Source: Halisarca cf. caerulea
Lineage: Eukaryota; Porifera; Demospongiae; Chondrillida; Halisarcidae
Assembly: GCA_963170055.1 (NCBI GenBank)
Contig: CAUJGJ010000166.1
Span: 630,001-645,000 of the forward strand
Reading direction: 5' to 3'
Length of the DNA: 15,000 bases
Shown in pieces: positions 1 through 9,000 of this stretch; the stretch's first letter is position 1; each line of letters begins with the position of its first letter. A program made the translations under genes and the position numbers. A model generated the notes under the pieces. That model was not told the DNA's origin. It saw only the letters and a program-made list of their open reading frames with translations, and ran no database searches.

Positions 1-62
1 ATATAATATATACACGTACCACAGCCATGTTCACTACACCTCCATTGCGTTCCTTTCTACAG

Positions 63-151
63 CAAATGCATCAATGGAAAAGTGGCATCGACCAAGATGG
101 AATGCCCACCTGGAGTGGGACCTGAATCCTGAGGCTCCAAAGGTCGAGTGA
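63..151 (+). CDS. Possible last coding exon of an unidentified upstream gene
   Basis: A pyrimidine-rich stretch ending in ttcctttctacag (50-62) looks like a 3' splice site. From 63, the frame beginning with two carried-over bases stays open for 28 codons and ends at TGA 149-151. The predicted peptide is rich in Trp, Arg and Glu (residues around WHRPRWNAHLEWDLNPE), unlike the low-complexity translations nearby. I do not recognise a family. The other two frames after this acceptor are also open for about 20 codons, so the frame is not certain. No clear AATAAA signal follows within several hundred bases. It could equally be chance sequence. Confidence 0.22.
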
Positions 152-820
152 AGAGGGCATCCAGTGCATTTACTATAGCTAGGTCTTAGAGTTATAATGT
201 AGTTATCTAATATACTAACAAACAGCTAAAAGTATGCCCACAGGCAAAAATTAACAAGATGTTTAATAACTTAATAATGTAATTGTTACACTTTGAGTGC
301 AAATTGAAGTATAATATTCAATACGTGCATGTGACACTATCCCGGGATCCATCTGCAGTACATTGGCACAACCATTTTTTGCATATATTGTGACCAAGTT
401 ATAATTTGAGACACGACTATAGACTACTGTCATTAATACCAGGATTTTTTATAGGTGCTATAAACTTGAAGCAGGAAGCATTAATTTTGTTCTCCTGACC
501 TAATTCTTCTTGGTTATGCAGTACCCCCGTCATAGCATGTATGTGTAACTGCAGTGATGTATTCATATAAACCTGGTCACGTCAGTGGGCCACGTAGCCT
601 CAGATACCACCTCCCAAAACCTTAAAATGTAAACTTTCTCTGGGGGACCATATACCACATGCAGAGCCTCTGTAGCTAGTAATGCATATGCATCTCCATA
701 CACAAGACCACAGACATACCTTTCCGGAAGAAACCCGAGCATAGCAAATCATCCCCCTAGCTCCACCCCCACTGCCTCTCTCTGCATGTACACTCACACT
801 CATACTAAATTGCAATATAT
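152..820. other. Intergenic, no gene seen
   Basis: AT-rich sequence without a convincing open frame on either strand. The stretch at about 605-690 is a diverged relative of 7150-7230 (shared context ctgggggaccata / ctgggggtccata), so part of it is probably an old dispersed repeat. Confidence 0.5.
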
Positions 821-1229
821 ACAGGTGTGGGTGGTGTGAGTGGTCCATGCATGCACACTACACAGGTGTGAGTGGTCCATGCACACTACACAGGTATGAG
901 TGGTGTGAGTGGTGTGAGTGATCCATGCACACTACACAGGTGTGAGTGGTCCATGCACAATACACAGGTGTAGGTGGTGTGAGTGGTCCATGCACACTAC
1001 ACAGGTGTGAGTGGTCCACACCACACACAGGTGTGATTGGTGTAAGTGGTCCATGCACACTACAGAGGTGAGTGGTGTGAGTGGTCCATGCACACTACAC
1101 AGGTGTGATTGGTGTGAGTGGTCCACACCGCTCACAGGTGTGAGTGGTCCACACCGCACACAGGTGTGAGTGGTCCACACTACACACAGGTGTGAGTGGT
1201 CCACAGTACATACAGGTGAGTGGTCCGCA
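821..1229. repeat. Minisatellite, unit about 28 bp with a 10-bp sub-repeat
   Basis: Tandem copies built on caggtgtgagtggtccatgc followed by acactaca. Some units carry an extra ggtgtgagtg block, giving variable period. Towards the right end the ccatgcacactacac half is replaced by ccacaccgcacac variants, so there are two monomer subtypes arranged in order. Open frames on the minus strand here (repeating HGPLTP and DHSH units) are by-products of the repeat. Confidence 0.9.
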
Positions 1230-1361
1230 CCAGTACATTGGACGAGAAGCACTGAGATGATCCTTCATGAGTGCAAATGCAGATCGTATAGTGACCCAAC
1301 AGGATTGCTACAAGCAATATTGTAGGCCGGGCAATGTGCATTTAATTCTATACCCATTTTC

Positions 1362-1410
1362 TGTGTGTGTGTGTGTGTGCGTGCGTGCGTGTGTGTGTGT
1401 GTGTGCGTGC

Positions 1411-1452
<42 letters not shown>
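1362..1452. repeat. GT microsatellite with GCGT interruptions
   Basis: About 90 bases of alternating GT broken by two short gcgtgcgtgcgt blocks. It is purine-pyrimidine alternating throughout. Confidence 0.95.
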
Positions 1453-1454
<2 letters not shown>

Positions 1455-1646
1455 ATGTGTGTTTTGTGCACATGTTTGTACCTACGCATACCAAGTTAAC
1501 ATTATCTCAAAAATAATAATTTTGGCTATACATATTCAGCCAAAGGCAACAATTCACCATACAAACATGCACACTGCTTCATTGCTTCAAAGAGCATTCT
1601 AGTTCTAAGTGCTGCAACATGATTCCGGCCCAGAGGACCATACATG

Positions 1647-1942
1647 CAGGGTTCTGCCCAGGTAACCTTCCAAGGCGGTAATCAAGTCAATCAATTCACA
1701 GATAACACACATTCGAAGACCAACTTTTAAGTGTACCTTTCAACTAAAAACATCAGTGAAGGCTTTTTTCAAGGTAAGAAGATAGAACTAATGAAGTGTT
1801 TGAATCACAAACAAACAGGTTTAGAGGAAAGACTATATTACTGTCATTTCAAATTATCAGGTTTCTGAAGAGTCGGATGTGGGTGGCCATGAGTTTTGCG
1901 GGTTGGACCTGACCACCTCACACCAGTGTAGGCAAAACTCTG
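1647..1942. mobile_element. MITE, CAGGGTTCTGCCCA family, diverged copy
   Basis: It starts with CAGGGTTCTGCCCAGGTAA and ends with a degraded inverted copy (taggcaaaactctg). Its body aligns along nearly its full length with the better preserved copy at 3827-4108, for example aatcaattcacag, taatgaagt.tttgaatcacaaa and the ggttggacc block near the right end. No coding capacity. It lies downstream of the ANKRD45-like gene. Confidence 0.75.
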
Positions 1943-2561
1943 TGCATAAGAAAGAGATTATTTCTGACTACAAAGTATGAAGACTAGATCAGTCCGCAGT
2001 CTTCCTGGAACAACAACACAGCACCTCTCAACCTTAACAGGTCCCCCTCCCATACTACATGGTATGGATTACTTACACACACAGTTAATTGTACACACAC
2101 TGTACACATGAACATGCATACACATATGCAGTGCAGAACCATCACATCTGCATATACAGCAATGCATATGTATGTACGCATGTATATACACTGAATGGAC
2201 TATAGACGCATGAACAATGACTGATCATGCATATAGCCTACTACGCACACACTACTAACAAACAGTATATTTATAAGGTGATATGCACACACACTGTCTA
2301 CATAGACATTTTCAACTGGCACTCCATGTTAGAGGGCAAAAGATTAACTCCAGCAATAGGACCACATACAGCCGAGAGTCAACGTTAAATGTACGAAATA
2401 TTAAATTATCATATTCTCAGTATGATTGCATTCTGCAAGGTCTCGGCTTGAACATGATTGTTTATAAATTTCTCCATTTGAAAGCTCAGATTGATTGTGA
2501 GATTCCTACCCACAGGCATACCCACTTGCATGCGTTCACATACGCACATGCATACAAATGT

Positions 2562-2562
<1 letters not shown>
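1943..2562. other. Intergenic, no gene seen
   Basis: No supported gene or element. It contains scattered cacaca and tatgtacg simple motifs. Open frames entering the AC tract from here are low-complexity. Confidence 0.5.
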
Positions 2563-2642
<80 letters not shown>

Positions 2643-2651
2643 TAAACACGC

Positions 2652-2743
<92 letters not shown>

Positions 2744-2760
2744 ACAAACACACACACACA
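2563..2760. repeat. Long interrupted AC microsatellite
   Basis: Roughly 200 bases of (AC)n with a few interruptions (aataaacacgcacacg near 2641, a single T near 2695, tc near 2738, aaacac near 2747). It gives long His-Thr or Cys-Val frames in several registers, which are artefacts. It lies about 140 bases beyond the stop codon of the ANKRD45-like gene. Confidence 0.97.
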
Positions 2761-2897
2761 AACAAACAAATACACAAACAAATTATGTGCATGCATGTCA
2801 CACATAAGAATTCCAATATGCATATACACAGGATGTGTAAGTATGTACGTACGTACGTACATATATCATATACTGTACACAGATAAATCCATCAATA

Positions 2898-3038
2898 TCA
2901 ACTGGGCTGCAGTTTAGACATGTATGGAGAAAATCGTGAATGAAATTCCTCTTGTTGTGATTCTATCTCCTCCACTGATGCATCGGGATGGGCAGTCAAC
3001 CAGTCCCACTTCTCCTTGCATAGAGCTGTAACTTTGTT
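2898..3038 (-). CDS. ANKRD45: ANKRD45-like exon 4 (last), Hsp70-lid-like tail
   Basis: Minus-strand acceptor gtgacattcag ends at 3039, and the exon opens in phase 0 with AAC AAA GTT. It encodes residues 156-201 and ends at TGA (2900-2898). The motif C.E.W.WL..HPDAS.EE.E.QQEEF..R..P...KL matches the end of the Hsp70 substrate-binding lid. No clear AATAAA was found downstream before the AC tract. Confidence 0.85.
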   Translation of the reverse strand, partial: NKVTALCKEKWDWLTAHPDASVEEIESQQEEFHSRFSPYMSKLQPS

Positions 3039-6000
3039 CTGAATGTCACCAAACAGCAAGGGAACATATGCACTAAGTGTGTACTTATTATCTAATATGC
3101 AGATGTACACAATGATACAAGTAACAAGGCAAAATATTTCAGTGAAACCTCTCTCATCAGCCACAATTGGGAATGTCAGTTTTATGGTGGATTAGCAGGG
3201 TTGGCGGACTAATGAGGTTTGCACTCAGTACATGTAAATTCATTCATTATCTTAAACCAGGGCAGATTAGCGGGATGGGTGGATTATAGAGGGGCAGATG
3301 AGAGAGGTTTCACTATATACAAATCAAGCAGTATATTGGGGCACACTGTAGATATGTACGTATGTGTGCACTTAGTGATGCATTAACAAGGCAACATACA
3401 GACATACATACGTACGTACGTATGTACGCATGTACGTACGTATGTACATACATTACATGAGATATACATACAGTACACACATATGGTACCCAGTGTGCAC
3501 ACTACATACGCATGTACAGTGCAAGGGTGTGGAGGGAACAGCAGGCTTGCCTTGTCATCCTTGTTCCACTTTCCCGATATTCTCTCAGCATCTCCGAGTA
3601 TTTCACGTGCACCTGTTATGACTGCTTTGTAAGCAGCAGCCACTTCTAAGATGGAGTAGATTTGCACAGGAAGGACAGAGCTCAAAGACAGTGGCTATAG
3701 GTGGATGCACATGCAAACTTGCCCACATACGTACGTACATACAGTGACAAATAAATTTCAATTTCACATGAACACTATACACTAGGACTATTGCCATGAC
3801 TGGAGTCTCCGAGATATGATACATACCAGGGTTCTGCCCAGGTAATCCTCCAAGGTGGTAATCAAATTTAATCAATTCACAGCACATGTTTGAAGAGCTA
3901 CTTCTAAGTGTACTTTCCAACCAAACACATAATAAGACTAAACATGAGGCTAATGAAGTATTTTAATCACAAATAAGCAAGTTTGAAGAAAAGACTTTAT
4001 TACTGTGACTTCAAATGCTCTGTTCTCTGAAAAGTTGGAGGTGTTTGGTCAGGAATTTTGCTGGTTGGACCCAACTACGTACCTCCAACCAGTATGGGCA
4101 GAACCCTGACATATGTACGTACATACATGTACGTAGATGTACTAGGACCAGACTGAGTGGGGTAATAACAAAGGTGGGGAATTTGGAACAATGGGGTCAT
4201 TCACGAAAGGACTAGGCCTTTATCTCTTGAGGTAAATACCGTATATCTTCTAATTTTTCGGCAAGGCAAAGTTCAGAAAAACAACGTCATTTAGAAGAAG
4301 AATAGCCTTTTAGCCAAGCCTGACGAAATATTAGAAGCATGACGAATAATTAGAAGTCGCGGGAGGCCATTTTTATATGGGTAATACAAATGGCCGCCTT
4401 TAGTTTGAGCACAATTGCTGCTGTTAGAGGATACCCTGTCTATAAGGATAGTTGGGAACCAAGCGTTAGTGACCAGGAATTGGAAGAGTGACGAGGATTT
4501 AGAAGACGAATAAATTCGGCAAGAATTAGAAGAAAACTGCAACGTTTGTCTCAACTGCCGAAAAATAAGAATACCGAAAAATTAGAAGATATATGGTAAC
4601 CCGTTTAGTCATACTTGCTACTGCTAAACTCCCACCAGGGTTTCATTTAGAAAAATGGGCAAGGGACTATTTGACTTTTTACACCATTCAAGGTTGATTG
4701 TGGCACAGAATTACTCTTTGACCTTGAAGAGATTGAGTTCAGTTCTTTATTCAAATTTACCTCTTCAACAAAAATAAGGCTAACCTAATTTCCAAGGGGG
4801 GCGAGACTCTGGCAAGGAGGGGCGAATGCCCCCCCCCCCCCCCCTAAATGAAACCCTGCCCACTTCATGGATAGATCACTGATAAAGTACATGCACATAC
4901 GTACGTATGTGTAACTTGTAGTTGACATGCTGTTGTCTGACTGTTACGAATTACTCCATTTTACCCTATGTACATACATACGTACGTACGTATGTATGTA
5001 TGTATGTACAGTACATCAAAGCATGGGCAATGTCTAGTATTGGTTTCCACCTCAAAGGCTTTGGTTTACTCTGTACACACACACAAGTTCTAGTGATATT
5101 CTAATGGTAGGTGTAATGCCTTGCAGTTAGTCACTGGTGAGGGTAGAAAGCCAAAGTGACTGTTACAGATACACACAGTACGTATATATGTACGTACGTA
5201 CAGTTACATTTGAGTTATGCAACACTGATTTGTGAACCCTATCACTAAACTGTACATAATTCCACCTGATTTATCCAACACCTGGTTTATCCAACACCTG
5301 GTTTATCTGACAACTGGTTTATCTGACACCTGGTTTATCCGACACCTGGTTTATCCAACACCTGATTAAACCAACACCTGATTTATCCAACACCTGGTTT
5401 ATCCAACACCTGGTTTATCCAACACCTGATTAATCCAACACCTGGTTTATCCGACACATTTATGGGGAACAGATGTCGTTGGATAAACCAGCGCTCACTG
5501 TACATCATACCTTCAGTGCCCTACTGCGGACCCTCACACCTGGAGATAATCCACTACAAACCATCACATATGCATGCTGTACATATGTACATCAGTGCAT
5601 GACCACGTACGTACATCAGGGACTATTTACGTATACATACACACGCATGACATTGTATGTACGTATGTATAAGAACTAAAATGCAAAAAAATATTACAAA
5701 CCTGCTGCCTGGAGAAATTCAACACAGTCCTGATTTCCATAACGTTCCGCCACGTTACAAGGAGTTTCATTTCGGACATTAACAAGTGATGGATTAGCTC
5801 CGTTAGAAATGAGCGCCTTCAGTGTTTCCAGATGACCCCAAGCTCCTGCCAAGTGGAGTCCCGTGTAACCTGAACACAAGCACATACAGTACAGATGGTC
5901 ATTCCAGAGTTGTGCTGTCACAATACTACAGTACACGTAACACAATAGTGCGCAGGAATACATATGTACATACGTATACTGCGATATACGTACATGTAAT

Positions 6001-9000
6001 ATGACAGTGATGTAGCCACAGCGTGGAAGTGTGGCACAGCGCCACTCTTTCATTTCCAGGAAGTCAATTTTTAAATTTGCTGTGCATTGAATGTTTGATT
6101 GGTGACTAACTGTCTGCCAACTACATAACAGGTGACAATTTAGCACCTTTAACACATCACCTAGTCCTATGTACTAGTACATGGTACAGTAGTGCTGTGG
6201 ATGCCTCTACTTCCTTGCTAAGAAAAGTGGATACCACAGGATGGGTTTCTACCCTGAGTGGCTACTATTACTACATGTTTGGAGACTGCACGGCAATAAC
6301 AGTACACCAATAGGCCTTGATACAATCACGTACGTACTTGTGATCCAAAACTATTAAAACTCATTGTGTGCTACAGGTACATGCCACCCTACAGGTACAT
6401 GCCACCCTACAGGTACATGCCACCCTATTTTTAATTTCTAGTTACATCATTGTAATATGATAAATGCAGGGTTTGGGGAAGGGGGCATCCCCCCTTGAAA
6501 GTTGTAAAGGTAACATTTTATTAAATGTGATGTTAATATGCACGTATGGTTAAGCAAGATCATTACACTGATATCTACAATTATACGTATGCATAAACAC
6601 CTTGTCTATAGTTCTGATCTTAACTCTATCGGAATTCTCTCTGCTAGGCATGTGCAATTGCATTGTAATCCATCCATTACAGGAAATTGTGCCTCTGTTT
6701 GTTTCCCCTACACAGTAGCATGAGATAGAGACTAATTCCTGTCATTCTTTAAAAGTGTGCCTTATGGCAGTGATCATATACGTACATACATACATATTCC
6801 TGCCTGTATAGGAAACATAGAGGTCACAAATGTTCTCAGGTGCTTAGAAAGAAATCAATCTGTATAACAGCTGTATTCTATTTAGTGGTTAAGACATGTG
6901 TAGGTTCGAGGGCTGTATAAAAATGCACTTGCCCTCGGGTACCAAGTACCCGAGGGCAAGTGCATTATATATGCCATACCACACCATGCTAGCCTTCAAG
7001 CCTACACATGTCTTAACCATTTAGGATAAGTCTAGTGGGGTAGGGAGGGGGGGGTAGCTTCCACCCCGAAAACTTCCAACTGTAGTGCAAATTACTACAG
7101 AGAAAGCCCTACTTGAGTGTCAAAATCAACCTTGAATGGTCTAACATGACTTATGACACCACCTTACACAACCTGAAAACTCAAATTTTCCCCTGGGGGT
7201 CCATACCCCCAGATGGCTCTAGTTATATACTCCGACGACATCACTGCAGCTCCTTACATCACTACATGCACTGTATGTGTTTTACAGACATCTAGTATAC
7301 CACGCACATACGTATGTACATATCTGCCCCCCGTCCATTTCTATAGATTAACGTTTGTTATTGGCCCCATGATTATTATCCTGAAAGAAACTCAGCTACA
7401 TACATACGTGCATATAGGTACAATAAATATATCAAAACACAATCATGTCTCGCATAGCAGGCATACACTGTAATAATAAAAATAATATTTTCTTATTTAA
7501 AGTGGGTGAGCCAGAGGCTACTATTAAGGCCCGCAGTATCCCACACACTCGCTCACACACACAATCACATTAACCCTTTATTGTGGACGAGCCACTATAG
7601 TGGCTCAACCCGTGGTTGTGGAAGATGACGAAAGTTTAGCGCATTTTGTTCAAATTTTATACGAAGCATACACGTAGCAATAGTAACACACTCTGTAAGT
7701 ATGAACCTTCTAATATGGGTTATAACGAAGTTAGAACACATACTAAAAGTTGTCTTCGATCCCGTTTTACGGTGTTATGCAATAAATATGCGATAATTTA
7801 CCGAAAAATCCTAGTTATGCGGAATAAAAATGGCGTTCTTTAAAAAAGTTAAAGTTTTTTTTTTAGATTTTATACGGTACACTTAGGATTTTGTGTTTTT
7901 CTAGCTTTCATGTTACTATTTTTGTTATCTATCGCTTATGTTGATACTGGCAACATGTTTTAACTTTCGTTAGATGGGCAATTGAGCCAGTAAACATTTA
8001 ATTCGTTCTTAAAATGACAAAAGAACTACCACTATAGTGGCTCGTCCACAATAAAGGGGTCATTGCGCAATCACATCTTCCCCAATAAAGGGTTAAATCA
8101 AATTAGAATTTGTTTGGTGGCTGCAGTAGGCCATCTTCTCTTCCATTCTCAAGTTGGTAGCAGGGGGGTGCAGGGAAAAAAACACCAAAAGGTACACAGG
8201 TGAGGTGGTGCCCTCTGCTCACTGCTTAACTTCCAGTGCTAACCTACTGAGCCACCAGCAAACCAAAAAAATAATACCCCTAATACCACAGCTCCCCCCC
8301 CAACAAAAAAAGAAATACCGTATATCCAGAAACATTGGCGACATTATTAATTTGTCGGTTTGGCGGGCAAGATCAAAATCATCAAATTTCTATCACCAAA
8401 TTCATATAAACCTACTTACCATGCTTTGTCCTTGCTGTGCAACCGCCAAATTTAATTTTCGCCAATATTTCTGGATATACGTACAGTATTCTAGATAGAA
8501 CCCTGCCATTATAGCATCTGTTTCTGGACTTTGGACAAGTATACGTACAATAGAGAATCACTGGATAATCATGTCGTTACCATGGTGGTAAATGTACAAG
8601 ATTTTTCATCATAGATCTATCATATACGTATGTACGTACGTGCATACATGAATGCTCTACGGATATCACAGCATGACTGTATATGCTATATCCTATAATG
8701 TTCCTAACTTGCCCCCCAAATATTCTTCATGGGTGAATTTCCACCCCTTGATGTACGTATTTCCTGAAAGAAGCCCTGAATATGTACGTATGTACGTATG
8801 TATGGTACTTTTCACAAAGAACTGGACGACGAACCGCGGTCAAACTGTGTACATACGTACAGTGACCAACTGGGCATTGACCGCTGAACGTACGGCATGC
8901 GTATGGGTGTTGTTTGTGCCTACAACTGGCTTGTGGCTTTTGCCTTTGCATCTTGAAACGAAATTTGCTACTTTACATTCCTAAAATATACCATTCTTGC

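Noticed and set aside
858..1252. Open frames with repeating HGPLTP / DHSH units on the minus strand
   Set aside because: Produced by the minisatellite; the repeat unit shifts frame between copies and no splice or start context supports a gene.
1267..1602. 111-codon plus-strand frame across the GT tract
   Set aside because: The middle is Cys-Val from (GT)n and the flanks show no protein-like composition or family resemblance.
2409..2917. Several overlapping open frames of His-Thr or Cys-Val repeats on both strands
   Set aside because: They are translations of the AC microsatellite; every frame of such a repeat is open.
3608..3616. GT donor ACAG|GTGCAC inside ANKRD45-like exon 3
   Set aside because: It would leave phase 1 against the phase 0 acceptor at 3038 and drop the conserved helical segment.
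4291..4554. 87-codon Ser-rich minus-strand frame
   Set aside because: Lies wholly inside a MITE and its composition comes from the ttagaag repeats.
5263..5454. CRISPR-like regular repeat
   Set aside because: The 16-bp units are directly joined with no spacers, inside a transposon-like element in an animal genome.
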